64,000 nt of DNA, taken from the NCBI RefSeq assembly GCF_001905725.1, contig NZ_LIWB01000010.1, positions 121,140 through 185,139 on the forward strand, read 5' to 3'. The notes below the pieces were generated by a model. The model made no database searches and was not told the origin of the DNA. It saw only the letters and a list, made by a program, of their open reading frames with translations. Positions 25,878 to 34,025 of the stretch are shown one piece after another. Position 1 is the stretch's first letter; each line of letters starts with the position of its first letter. A program made the position numbers and the translations under genes. Origin of the DNA: Streptomyces sp. CB02400. Its GTDB lineage: Bacteria; Actinomycetota; Actinomycetes; Streptomycetales; Streptomycetaceae.

Positions 25878-26623
25878 CGTCCGGCCGCCTTCGCCGCCGT
25901 CTCGACGGCTTCCTCGAAGGCGGCCGTGGGCTGGGCGCCCAGGATCGGCCTGCCGTTGACCAGGAACGCCGGTGTGCTGGTCACGCCGAGGACGTAGCCC
26001 TCCTCCCGGTCCTTCTGCACGGCGCTGCGGGCCTGGTCGGAGGCCATGTCGGCCTGGAAGCGCTCGATGTCGGTGATGCCCGCCTCGCGGGCCATGGCGA
26101 TGAGGTTCTCGGCGCCGAAATCACCGGCGTTGCGTTCGCGCGGCTTGCCGTAGACGACGTCGTGGAACTCCCAGAACTTCTTCTGCCGTCCGGCCGCCCA
26201 GCCGGCCAGCGCGGCCTGCTCGGACTCCTCGCCGAAGACGGGGAAGTTGCGCCATTCGATGCGCAGGACTCCCCTGTCCACGTACGAGCGCAGCAGTTCG
26301 GGTTTGGTCTCGCGGGCGAACCGGCCGCAGAACGGGCACTGGAAGTCGGAGTACTCGATCATCACCACCGGGGCGTCCGCGCGCCCGAGGGCCAGCGGGT
26401 CGGACGCATCACGGCGGGCGAGGGCGAGCAGGCTTTCGTCGGCGGGCGCGGGGACGGCGGACCCGGTGGCAGCCGCGGGCTCGCCGGCCCTCCCGTTGCG
26501 GTTGCTCGAATCGTCGAGCGTGAGGGCGAAGGCCGCGGTCACCACGGCGGCGGCGAGAACCGCGACGGCCGCGACGGTCCGCCTGCGGCTGCGGCGGGAC
26601 GAGGACAGGGTGGATCCAGACAT
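25874..26623 (-). CDS. Membrane-anchored DsbA-like thioredoxin (CPFC)
   Basis: A 249-residue protein with a twin-arginine-rich N-terminus SRRSRRRTVAAVAVLAAAVVTAAFAL serving as signal or anchor, a Pro/Ala linker, then a DsbA-type domain from about residue 75: MIEYSDFQCPFCGRFARE holds the CxxC active site, and GVTSTPAFLVNG near the end holds the cis-Pro loop. It acts outside the membrane as an oxidase or reductase of protein thiols. Coupled to the CcdA-like gene, and preceded by a membrane protein with its own CxxC. The ATG at 26623 gives a full signal. Confidence 0.92.
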   Translation of the reverse strand: MSGSTLSSSRRSRRRTVAAVAVLAAAVVTAAFALTLDDSSNRNGRAGEPAAATGSAVPAPADESLLALARRDASDPLALGRADAPVVMIEYSDFQCPFCGRFARETKPELLRSYVDRGVLRIEWRNFPVFGEESEQAALAGWAAGRQKKFWEFHDVVYGKPRERNAGDFGAENLIAMAREAGITDIERFQADMASDQARSAVQKDREEGYVLGVTSTPAFLVNGRPILGAQPTAAFEEAVETAAKAAGR

Positions 26624-26673
26624 GGGACACCTCAGACGTTGAGGAGGAACAGGGTGCGGAACCGGGCCGCGGG

Positions 26674-27168
26674 TCAGGCAGAGGCCGTGACCGGGCACGC
26701 GGCCTGCAAGGACAGGCGGCGCAGCGCGGCTTCCGCCAGCAGCCCCGCCGACAGGAGGGCCAGCAGCGGTTGCAGGGGCGCCCAGTAGCTCAGGGCACCG
26801 GAAGCCCCGAGGAGCACAAGGACGAGCTTGTTGCAGACCGGGCAGCCGACGGCGAAGAAGGACAGCACCCCGCCGATCGCCCCGAGACGGCCACCGTCCG
26901 AGGGTTTCGGCTGCGGAGAGGTCGAGGGCCGGCGCACGTAGGTGCTCAGGACGATGCCGGCCAGGACGGCCGTGACGGCGAGGGCCGGGTAGTTCCACCA
27001 CTGCACGGGCACCGACCGGCCGAACAGCGGATTGGGCACCACGTCGGTGGGCGCGCCGACCAGGACCGCCGTGGCCAGGGCACCGACGCCCGCCACAGCC
27101 CACTGCCGGAACCGCCAACCACGCAGTGCCGCACCCGCCCGGCTCCAGGAGCGCGAGGAAGGGGACAT
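26674..27168 (-). CDS. Membrane protein with CPVC motif, thiol-redox operon
   Basis: A 164-residue protein with about four hydrophobic segments: WAVAGVGALATAVLVGA, YPALAVTAVLAGIVLSTYV, GAIGGVLSFFAVGCPVCNKLVLVLL and LLALLSAGLLAEAAL. The third contains CPVCN, a CxxC redox-type motif at the membrane surface. I do not know a characterised homologue; small proteins of this kind accompany DsbA/CcdA genes in actinobacteria. The start ATG at 27168 is preceded by AAGAAC-type purines. Same strand and close spacing suggest one operon with the DsbA-like gene. Confidence 0.8.
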   Translation of the reverse strand: MSPSSRSWSRAGAALRGWRFRQWAVAGVGALATAVLVGAPTDVVPNPLFGRSVPVQWWNYPALAVTAVLAGIVLSTYVRRPSTSPQPKPSDGGRLGAIGGVLSFFAVGCPVCNKLVLVLLGASGALSYWAPLQPLLALLSAGLLAEAALRRLSLQAACPVTASA

Positions 27169-27219
27169 GTTGAAGAACTCCGTTCTTCGAGGATTCAGGG
27201 ACGCGGCCAACGGGCCGGT

Positions 27220-27606
27220 CTAAATCCGCAGAACGGAGTGAAGTGTCGTCGGCGGCGGAGCCGGGCCCGCCGACAGCACCCCGGAGTGCTGCGACACGGA
27301 AGGTGCGGGATCGGTGGGCAGCGATGCGGGACCGGGGCACGCGGCAGACGGCGGAGGGTTCTCGGCCCGCTGCACGCTGCGATCGGCGATCACCTTCTTG
27401 CCGCACGGCGCCGCTGCGCCGTCCGACGGTTCAGCAACGGTGAGAGTGTGTACGCGCTCCGCGACGGCAGGCGGCGTCCCTGGTCCTTCACGTTCCGCGC
27501 GCCCGAAGACGCACAGCAGCGCCACCACGGCCACGAGCAGAGCCAGCACACCACGGAACCGGGCGTGCGCCCGCCCGCGTGCCGCTCGCTTCATCGCCAC
27601 TCCCAC
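27220..27606 (-). CDS. Hypothetical secreted or membrane-anchored protein
   Basis: A 128-residue protein with a signal or anchor helix (FRGVLALLVAVVALLCVFG at about residues 18-36) followed by a soluble, Pro/Ala-rich part with two cysteines (APCGKKVIADR and SAACPGPAS). An internal ATG at 27594 is an alternative start. I recognise no family. It is the first gene of the run leading into the CPVC protein, DsbA and CcdA genes, so a role with extracytoplasmic thiols or metal is plausible, by context only. Confidence 0.65.
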   Translation of the reverse strand: MGVAMKRAARGRAHARFRGVLALLVAVVALLCVFGRAEREGPGTPPAVAERVHTLTVAEPSDGAAAPCGKKVIADRSVQRAENPPPSAACPGPASLPTDPAPSVSQHSGVLSAGPAPPPTTLHSVLRI

Positions 27607-27817
27607 ACCCTGCTCAGAGACACAGCCACCCTAGGCCACTCGCTCCGGTCCATGGCCCCCAGGCCGGCGCAGAAACCGTCCACGCCGTCCAGCCCTGGTC
27701 ACCGCGCTGCCGTTCCAGTGCCGACCCGCTCGCCACCGTGCTGCCGCCCGGGAACCGTCCCTCATACCCAGCGGCGCCCTCACCCGACAAGCCGAGCACT
27801 CCGGTGCGACCGGGCAC

Positions 27818-28005
27818 TCAGGCCAGCGACAGGAACAGCTTCTCCAGCCGGGCCCGCATCTGCTCCCGGTCACCGGAAGCAACCATGTCCGCGTCGGTCA
27901 GGCAGTGCTGCAGACCGGCGGCGATGATCGCGAAGCCAGCCCTGTCCAGCGCCCGGGACGCCGCCGCAACCGGTTGACCACCGTCTTCAGTTCCTCAGCA
28001 GCCAT
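27818..28005 (-). pseudogene. CsoR-family repressor gene with internal deletion and frameshift
   Basis: The start reads MAAEELKTVVNRLRRR in one frame. The end reads ASRALDRAGFAIIAAGLQHC and on to LEKLFLSLA-stop in another frame. Together these are the two ends of a CsoR/FrmR-like metal- or persulfide-sensing repressor of about 90 residues. Roughly 25-30 residues around the first conserved cysteine are missing, with the junction near 27955-27966, and the frame is broken there. An intact-looking operator lies just upstream (28036-28051). The gene heads toward the thiol-redox operon and may once have repressed it. Confidence 0.8.
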
Positions 28006-28035
28006 CGCCAGTTCCACGACCCACGCACTTTCGAG

Positions 28036-28051
28036 ATACCCCCTAGGGTAT
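28036..28051. promoter_or_regulatory. CsoR-type operator
   Basis: ATACCC-N4-GGGTAT with a run of five C's in one arm is the typical CsoR/FrmR-family binding site: a G/C tract flanked by AT ends. It lies 31 bp upstream of the start of the broken repressor gene. The site is intact while its presumed repressor is not, which predicts constitutive expression unless a paralogue binds it. Confidence 0.72.
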
Positions 28052-28230
28052 ACCGTCCGGAGGTCAACTCCAAGCTCGGCCAGACGGCCTCGGTCTCGCA
28101 CGGACGGAAACAACTCTGGCGTTGTGGTGCACCACGACCGACGGCCCGGAGCCGGGAACCGCCGGGTCATGTCCCTTCCCGTGGTGCTGCGCCGACGGCG
28201 GCAGCTGCCGCGCGTCCCCCACCAGACGAA

Positions 28231-28274
28231 ACGCGGGTTCGGAGCAGCCGCTCAGGCGGCTGCTCCGAACCCGC
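28231..28274. terminator. 20-bp perfect hairpin downstream of the secreted-protein gene
   Basis: CGCGGGTTCGGAGCAGCCGC pairs perfectly with its complement across a TCAG loop, starting 8 bp past the stop codon of the minus-strand gene at 28282. It is a clear factor-independent-type terminator although no T-run follows. Confidence 0.9.
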
Positions 28275-28281
28275 GGGCCGG

Positions 28282-29643
28282 TCAGTCGACGGTCAGGACC
28301 GCCGTGTTGTTCGTGAGATCCGGGTCGAAGGCGAAGGAGTACTCGCCGAACGGGGGGTGGATGCTCACGGCACCGGTCGCGCCGGGCACCACGGTGTCGA
28401 CGCGCACGGAGAACGCGAACGTGCGCCGGGTGTCCTCCAGCACCCAGTACCGCAGGTCGCAGTCGTAGCGCGGGGCGCCCGTCCGCTTCGGGTAGTAGCC
28501 GCCGTCGAGGGTGCGCGGGTAGCAGCCGGACGGCACGCCGGTGACCGTGGTGCCCTCGGGCACGACCAGCCGGACCTCGGCGACAGGGTCGCCGGAGCCG
28601 AGGTTGCCGAGCCAGGCCGGGCCGTTGTTCCTGAACGTGATCTCGGCCGTGGCCGTCTCGCCCGCCGCGCCGGAGATGGTGTCACCGGTCACGGAGAAGT
28701 CCGCGGTGTTCTCCGCGCCGATCGGGAGGACCGCGTAGTCGTTCTGGGAGTCGATGTCCTGGGCGCCGCCGCCCGGCTCGACGTCGATGTCGAGCCGCTC
28801 GTTCAGTGCGTGCGGGGCGAGTCGCACCGTCAGCGGTTCGGGCAGCTCGAAGGAGTCGCCCGGCGCCAGCACCTGGTCGAACGTGCAGATCGCCTTGTTC
28901 GACGGTGCGTAGTCGTTGCCGTCCGTCGTGGTGTAGGCGCAGGCGTCGTACCGGGTCAGATCCGTCAGGCCGTACGAGGCGTACAGCCTGACGGTGAACC
29001 CGTTCGCGCTCTCGTTGCCGTTGTTGGTGACCTTGAACGGGATCGTCCGCTCGTCGCCGGGCAGACCCTCCTCGATGTCGGCAACGGGGTCGATGGCGAG
29101 GTCGGGTCCGGCGCCGACGGTGAGCGTGGTGTCGAAGCTCTCGTGCGGCGCGGTGAGCGTCCCGTCGGGACCGCCGGTGGCCGTCGCCTCGTAGGTGATC
29201 CTGCCCTGCGCGCCGACTTCGGCGCCGTCGGCCGCGCGCACCGTCAGGAACACCTGGTCCTCGTAGTCGCCCCCGATCGCGGGGACCACGGGGATGTCGC
29301 ACACCGCGCCGGTGCCGCTCGGCGTGCAGTTGTCGGACCAGCTCACCTCGGCGACCCCGGCAAGGCCGGAGACGTCGACGGTGAGCCTGCCGTCGGTCAC
29401 CGTGAAGTTGTCGTTGTCGTGGTAGATGCCGACGCCGAGAGTGCGGGACTGCGGCTGACCGCCGTCGGTACCGATCGGCAGCGTCTGCTCGTACGGCGTG
29501 TTGATCCACAGCTGGTCGGTCTGCGGCGGGTCGTCGGCGGCGAACGCGGGCGCGGCGAGGCCGGCCGCCAGCAGACCGGCCGCCACCGCCACGGCGGCGC
29601 CGGATCTGAGACGTACCGGGCGTCCAGCAGATAACAAGCTCAT
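28282..29643 (-). CDS. Secreted protein with repeated Ig-like/DUF11-type domains
   Basis: A 453-residue exported protein. The signal peptide is residues 1-35 (RSGAAVAVAAGLLAAGLAAPAFA, cleavage before ADDPP). The rest is beta-rich with CARDB/DUF11-like repeats: PVADIEEGLPGDERTIPFKVTNNGNESANGF near 190 and SVTGDTISGAAGETATAEITFRNNGPAWLG near 320. Disulfide-type cysteine pairs are present (NCTPSGTGAVCD). No LPXTG or membrane anchor follows, so it is probably released. No enzymatic motif is seen. The ATG at 29643 has GGGG eight bases upstream. Confidence 0.8.
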   Translation of the reverse strand: MSLLSAGRPVRLRSGAAVAVAAGLLAAGLAAPAFAADDPPQTDQLWINTPYEQTLPIGTDGGQPQSRTLGVGIYHDNDNFTVTDGRLTVDVSGLAGVAEVSWSDNCTPSGTGAVCDIPVVPAIGGDYEDQVFLTVRAADGAEVGAQGRITYEATATGGPDGTLTAPHESFDTTLTVGAGPDLAIDPVADIEEGLPGDERTIPFKVTNNGNESANGFTVRLYASYGLTDLTRYDACAYTTTDGNDYAPSNKAICTFDQVLAPGDSFELPEPLTVRLAPHALNERLDIDVEPGGGAQDIDSQNDYAVLPIGAENTADFSVTGDTISGAAGETATAEITFRNNGPAWLGNLGSGDPVAEVRLVVPEGTTVTGVPSGCYPRTLDGGYYPKRTGAPRYDCDLRYWVLEDTRRTFAFSVRVDTVVPGATGAVSIHPPFGEYSFAFDPDLTNNTAVLTVD

Positions 29644-29942
29644 TGCTACCCCCCAAGGGTGTGGTGAGGCGACCGACGCGCCGGGAGCCTGGCGCGGCGG
29701 AAAGATCATCACATGGCGGGGAAGCCCACCGCGCCCCGGTTTCCGGCCCTGTTGAAGAACCTCAGGACCCTGCAACCTGTCCCGTGGTCGGCACCTGGGA
29801 ATGCTCCGTACCGCTGGCACTCCAGCAGCACTTCGACGTTTCCCTCGTCCAGGGGCGGTCTGGATGAGTGCGGCGGGTTGGGTTCCGGCCCGTGTTCTAG
29901 GCTCGTGGCTGATCACGGTTACCGACGAGGGGGTTCCGAGGT

Positions 29943-30485
29943 ATGAGCGGGAGAGTGACGGCGGTCAGCAGCAACGGGGAATACTCGTTCACCAAGCCGA
30001 ACCGGGACAGCATCAGACTGCTCGCCGGGCTCGGTGTGGAGGGGGACGTACACGCCGGTGTGACGGTCAAGCACCGCTCGCGCGTCGCGCAGGACCCCAC
30101 CCAGCCGAATCTGCGCCAGGTCCACCTCATTCATGAAGAGCTCTTCGCCGAGGTCGGCGAAGAAGGGTTCAAGGTGGCACCCGGCGAACTCGGCGAGAAC
30201 ATCACCACGCGCGGCATCGATCTGCTCGGCCTGCCAGTTGGCACATTGCTGCGCATCGGCGACTCCGCAGTCCTGGAGGTCACCGGCCTCCGCAATCCCT
30301 GCCTGCAGATCGACAACTTCCGGAGCGGGCTGCTGAAGCAAGTCGCCGGCCGTGACGAGGCGGGGAACATCGTGCGCAAAGCCGGCATCATGAGCATCGT
30401 GCGGGAAGGCGGCGTGGTGCGCCCCGGTGACACGATCGAAACGGCGCTTCCCAGTGGTCCGCACCGGCCCCTGGACCGGGTCTGA
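29943..30485 (+). CDS. MOSC-domain protein
   Basis: A 180-residue stand-alone MOSC (molybdenum cofactor sulfurase C-terminal) domain. The conserved core is visible: GVEGDVHAGVTVKH near residue 32, PGELGENITTRGIDL near 80, and the catalytic-type cysteine in LRNPCLQIDNF near 120. MOSC proteins transfer sulfur or act on N-hydroxylated substrates with a molybdenum cofactor; small single-domain members such as YiiM are the nearest type. It stands alone on the plus strand with no cofactor genes nearby. Confidence 0.92.
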   Translation: MSGRVTAVSSNGEYSFTKPNRDSIRLLAGLGVEGDVHAGVTVKHRSRVAQDPTQPNLRQVHLIHEELFAEVGEEGFKVAPGELGENITTRGIDLLGLPVGTLLRIGDSAVLEVTGLRNPCLQIDNFRSGLLKQVAGRDEAGNIVRKAGIMSIVREGGVVRPGDTIETALPSGPHRPLDRV

Positions 30486-30600
30486 CCATCCTCCCGGTCA
30501 GGCCGTGACACGACGACGGCCGCGCGGGTTCTTGAAGGAAGAAAGACCAAGCAGGCCCGCGCGGCCATGGCCCGTCCTGCCTTCTGCTGCGTCGCGCACC

Positions 30601-30914
30601 GGCATCTCGGCGAGTTGGTCGAAGAACTCGCGCCACGCTGAGAAGCGCGCTGCGAGTCCGCGCGGTACGAGCGACGTCAGCGCGCCCGCCTGCGACAGGC
30701 CGGGGCCGGGCCGACATACGAACCGTTCCTCACCGGCCGGCTGCCGGCCGCCTTGGTTCACCTGCGCACGGACCTCACCCACGAGGCCCTCTGTGTGGTC
30801 TACGGGGTGGGCTCTTCCAGCTTCGACCGCGCCATCAACGAGATCCGCCCGCTCCTGACGGCGCGAGGATCACGACGACACCCGTCGGGCCAACCGGCAC
30901 AAGCCGAGCATTGA
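30601..30914 (+). pseudogene. IS5-type transposase N-terminal remnant
   Basis: The plus strand reads HLGELVEELAPR, a TGA at 30639, then EARCESARYERRQRARLRQAGAGPTYEPF, later LPAALVHLRTDLTHEALCVVYGVGSSS and INEIRPLLTARG. This matches the helix-turn-helix N-terminus of IS5-like transposases common in Streptomyces, where the TGA position is normally Trp. The catalytic DDE domain is absent. 30915-31420 shows no intact gene and no inverted repeats that I could pair. Confidence 0.72.
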
Positions 30915-31420
30915 ACTCGTGCTCGTCCGCACGACGGCTTGCTGAATCACCCACCAGCCGAGCCCCCAGGTCGGCAGGGCCCGACACCCGTCGCGGGGCG
31001 TCCCGTAAGTCGCGTCGCGCACAATGCGCCCGCGCCTCAGCGATGACCGTGGTGGCAAGGACGCCCGGGAAACGCCGGCCCCACTGAAGGCATCCCCCCG
31101 CTACGGCAACCCGATCGACGAAGCGGTGGAAGGCTGAGCGGGCCCTGCGCGGGTGCCAGTCAGGCGCACCCGGCCGGCACTTCGGCCCGGCCGAGCGGTG
31201 GCATCAGGTACCAGCAGAGCCTGGCCGGTGCGTCTCCCGGTACCTCCGCTGCACCGTCCCTTCCCGCCGGCGACCGTCAAGGCGGGACACACTGTCCCAC
31301 CGTCGCCGGCCCCGACGGACCCGCAGTTCGGGCACCCTTCGCGACAGGCTCAAGAATCGCCACGCACTTCACGTGCGAGGTCATCGTCCGGGGCGGCATC
31401 ACGCCTGGGATCATGAACAC

Positions 31421-32221
31421 ATGTCCGAGGAGTCGAACCCGGTGTCGGGTCTGTGGCAGCTCGCGCCGTCTGGGGCCACCGACTGGCTGCTGGAGCTGTG
31501 CGGCGACGGCGTGACCGGGTTCATGCCTCCGGCGATGCCCGACGCGGTGTGGGTGCTCAACGCCATGTACGAGCACGAGCAGGGGCCGGCCGAGGTGTCG
31601 TACCACGACTGCCACCAGGCGCGGTCGGCGGACGGGAGTGGCCGGCCGCACGTCGTCGCGGGCATAGACCTCGATGCCGTGGGCGTCGCCACGGGAGGAG
31701 GGCTGGGCCGCGCCCAGCACCCGGGCCCCGGCTGGCGACGGCTTCGCTGGGCCGAGCTTGCCCGGCGGACCGGCGACCCGGTCGTGCCCGACGGCCTGAT
31801 GCCCTCCTACCGTTGCTTTCCCTCGGCCAAGAAGGAGGGAAGTTGGCCGCTGGGCATGATTCCGCCGACCGAGGGGAGTCTGGACCGTGAGACCTGGAAC
31901 CGGCTGATCGCCATCCTCACCCAGTACAGCCCCACGGGTCCGGACACCCGCTGCCTGGCCTACTACAACCCGCTGATGCTCGCAGCCGTCGACTTCGACG
32001 ACCTCCACGTGCGTGCGGGGCGGCTCGGCGACGCCGAGATCCTCTACGACCACTCCGAAGCCGACTTCAGCCCGTCCAACCTCTGGGCCGATGACCGCTC
32101 ATGGGTCCTGTGCACCGACTACGACCTGTGGGCCACCAAGATCGCCGGGCCCCCGGCCCTCATCAGCGCTTTGCTGAACGACTCCGAAATCGAGGCAGTT
32201 CGTCTGCCCTGGGCGCACTGA
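31421..32221 (+). CDS. Hypothetical protein of unknown family
   Basis: A 266-residue soluble protein, start ATG at 31421. It is Trp-rich with clear coding composition: SGLWQLAPSGATDWLLELCGD at the N-terminus, EGSLDRETWNRLIAILTQYSP near residue 155, LWADDRSWVLCTDYDLWATKI near 230. No membrane segment or signal. I do not recognise the family; the tail (DYDLWATKIAGPPALISALL) resembles immunity- or SUKH-like proteins only in general style, so no function is assigned. It lies in a zone of decayed mobile elements. Confidence 0.7.
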   Translation: MSEESNPVSGLWQLAPSGATDWLLELCGDGVTGFMPPAMPDAVWVLNAMYEHEQGPAEVSYHDCHQARSADGSGRPHVVAGIDLDAVGVATGGGLGRAQHPGPGWRRLRWAELARRTGDPVVPDGLMPSYRCFPSAKKEGSWPLGMIPPTEGSLDRETWNRLIAILTQYSPTGPDTRCLAYYNPLMLAAVDFDDLHVRAGRLGDAEILYDHSEADFSPSNLWADDRSWVLCTDYDLWATKIAGPPALISALLNDSEIEAVRLPWAH

Positions 32222-32224
32222 CGA

Positions 32225-32653
32225 CGAGTCGGACCCTTCTCCGGCCCCGACAGGCAGGCCACCGCCACCGTGCTGTCCGAGATCCGCAGCGCACGCGACA
32301 GCATCGAGCGGCAAACGGGCACACAACTGAACGTCACCGGCAACACCGCCGTCAACATCGACGTCGCCGACAATCTCTCCGCCGCCCTCCCCGTCTACTG
32401 CCTGCTGGTGATGGGCCTGGCCCTGGCCGTCGGCGTCCTCGTGGACGCCTTCATCGTCCGCATGACCCTCGTACCGGCCGTGATGACCCTGCTCGGCCAC
32501 CAAGCGTGGTGGCTCCCGCGCTTCCTGCAGCGCATCCTGCCCGACGTCGACGTGGAGGGCGAACAGCTCATGCGTCACTCCGCCACCCCGCAGACCCTGC
32601 CCCACCAAACCCCGCAGACCGTCCCCGTCCTGCACGACAGGTACGACCAGTAG
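32225..32653 (+). pseudogene. MMPL-family transporter fragment with large internal deletion
   Basis: The plus-strand frame opens GPFSGPDRQATATVLSEIRSARD and continues VTGNTAVNIDVADNLSAALPVYCLLVMGLALAV, which is the second periplasmic loop and following helix of an MMPL (RND-like) transporter. It then jumps directly to GVLVDAFIVRMTLVPAVMTLLG and RILPDVDVEGEQL, the last helix and tail. The four helices normally between are missing, as is everything N-terminal. Full-length members are about 700 residues. It could be read from a GTG at 32270 as 127 residues, but is surely not functional as a transporter. Confidence 0.8.
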
Positions 32654-32844
32654 GGCAGTCCTGGAGACCCTCGCGCACCGTGCCGCGCTGACGTCGCGTC
32701 CGCACCCCAGCCACGTCAGCGCGGCACGGGCCCCAAGCGAGCTGTACCAGCGGGAGAGGAGTCAGGGCGTGCGCGGTGCCGGCGCGTAGAGTGCCGCCAC
32801 CAGCCGCCACCAGCCGCCACCGTTCCGGGCAAAGCGCCGGAATG

Positions 32845-32943
32845 AGCAGCACGCGCGCCGCCCGGGCCGCCTCCCCGCAGGTCGAGGTGGGTCTGCGCCC
32901 CCTGCGCCGGCGTCATGTGGATGTCCGGCAGCATGGCGCCCTG
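32845..32943 (-). pseudogene. Fragment of an MBL-fold hydrolase related to the gene at 37770
   Basis: The minus strand reads LPDIHMTPAQGAQTHLDLRGGGPGG and then loses frame. The intact MBL gene at 37770-38963 contains WPDIHMTPEEGVRAHLDLQ followed by GGGPGG. Only this short block remains, followed by 9-bp tandem repeats (CCGCCACCA, 32796-32823). It lies directly upstream of the methyltransferase gene. Confidence 0.7.
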
Positions 32944-33026
32944 TCAGTCGACAGGGAACCAGGAGTCGTCGAGCGACGCTGGCGTGGCTGCGGCCGGTAA
33001 GGCCGCGGGGCCGGAATCCTGAACGC

Positions 33027-33842
33027 ATGCAAGAGCAGCAGCGGTACGACGTGTGGTCGGCCGGGGCCGCCTACGAGCGGTACATGGGCCGCTGGAGCCG
33101 CCGCGTCGCCGAGCAGTTCGGCGCCTGGCTCGGCGCCGCCGACGGTCTGCGGTGGCTGGACGTGGGCTGCGGTGCGGGCGGCCTGACGGCCGTGGTGGTC
33201 GCCCGCTGCCGGCCCCGCGCGGTGGTGGGAGTCGACCGGTCGGAAGGGTTCGTCGCCCAAGCACGGGCGTCCGCCGCCTCGCCCGCGCACTTCGTCGTGG
33301 CCGACGCGATGGCGCTGCCCGTACGCGACGAGGCGTGCGACGTGGTCGCCAGCGGTCTGGTCCTGAACTTCCTGCCCTCCCCCGCCGCGGCGGTCGCCCG
33401 GATGGCGCGGGTGACCCGGCCGGGTGGCCTGGTCGCCGCGTACGTGTGGGACTACGCCGAAGGCATGGGCTTCCTGCGACGTTTCTGGGACGCCGCCATC
33501 GAGGTGGACCCGGCCGCGGCCACGCTGGACGAGGGCCGCCGGTTCCCGGTCTGCCGCCCGGAAGCGTTGCGCGCGGTCTGGACCGGGGCGGGACTCGCAG
33601 ACGTGTCCGTCGTCCCGATCGAGGTGCCCACGGTCTTCACCGACTTCGCCGACCTGTGGGACCCCTTCCGGGCGGGCCAGGGTCCCGCGCCGGGTTACCT
33701 CGCCGCCCTCGCCCCGGCCCACCGGGAGCGGGTACGAGACGCACTGAGCGCGAAAGTCCCCCGGGAGGCGGACGGCTCCGTCTCGCTCACGGCCCTGGCC
33801 TGGGCGGTACGAGGCCGCAGGACCAACCGAGCTGCCCGGTAG
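33027..33842 (+). CDS. Class I SAM-dependent methyltransferase
   Basis: A 271-residue cytosolic methyltransferase of the Methyltransf_11/25 type. Motif I is LDVGCGAGGL near residue 49, the ribose-binding acidic residue is in GVDRSEGF near 73, and motif III-like PGGLVAAYVWDY lies near 132. The N-terminal AAYERYMGRWSRRVAEQF is a hallmark of the UbiE-like small-molecule group. The acceptor is unknown. The ATG at 33027 is the natural start. It is flanked on both sides by remnants of mobile elements and other genes. Confidence 0.88.
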   Translation: MQEQQRYDVWSAGAAYERYMGRWSRRVAEQFGAWLGAADGLRWLDVGCGAGGLTAVVVARCRPRAVVGVDRSEGFVAQARASAASPAHFVVADAMALPVRDEACDVVASGLVLNFLPSPAAAVARMARVTRPGGLVAAYVWDYAEGMGFLRRFWDAAIEVDPAAATLDEGRRFPVCRPEALRAVWTGAGLADVSVVPIEVPTVFTDFADLWDPFRAGQGPAPGYLAALAPAHRERVRDALSAKVPREADGSVSLTALAWAVRGRRTNRAAR

Positions 33843-33906
33843 TGCTTCGTCATGTCGGGTGATCTCGCCTGGTAGCGGGCATCGTCCGGGTACGAGGCCG
33901 GGGGAG

Positions 33907-34018
33907 GTGGACCCGCTTCGGTGTCAGTTGCCGGAGCTCGTTGCCGATGTGTTCGGCTCGTTGCCGCGGCGGGATCAGCGGGCTCGGGTCAGCATCCTGC
34001 TGCGAGACGCCGGCGCCA
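33907..34018 (+). pseudogene. IS701-like transposase N-terminal remnant
   Basis: VDPLRCQLPELVADVFGSLPRRDQRARVSILLRDAG is the start of an IS701-type transposase (ELxxxVFxSLPRxDQR), cut off after about 36 residues where the next gene's 3' end begins. No catalytic part remains. Confidence 0.62.
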
Positions 34019-34025
34019 GCCGTTC

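Noticed and set aside
28122..28316. Possible small plus-strand gene near the CsoR operator
   Set aside because: No ribosome site or homology, and it runs across the 20-bp terminator stem.
30915..31420. Intact insertion sequence around the transposase remnant
   Set aside because: No DDE catalytic domain, no paired terminal inverted repeats and no target-site duplication could be found.
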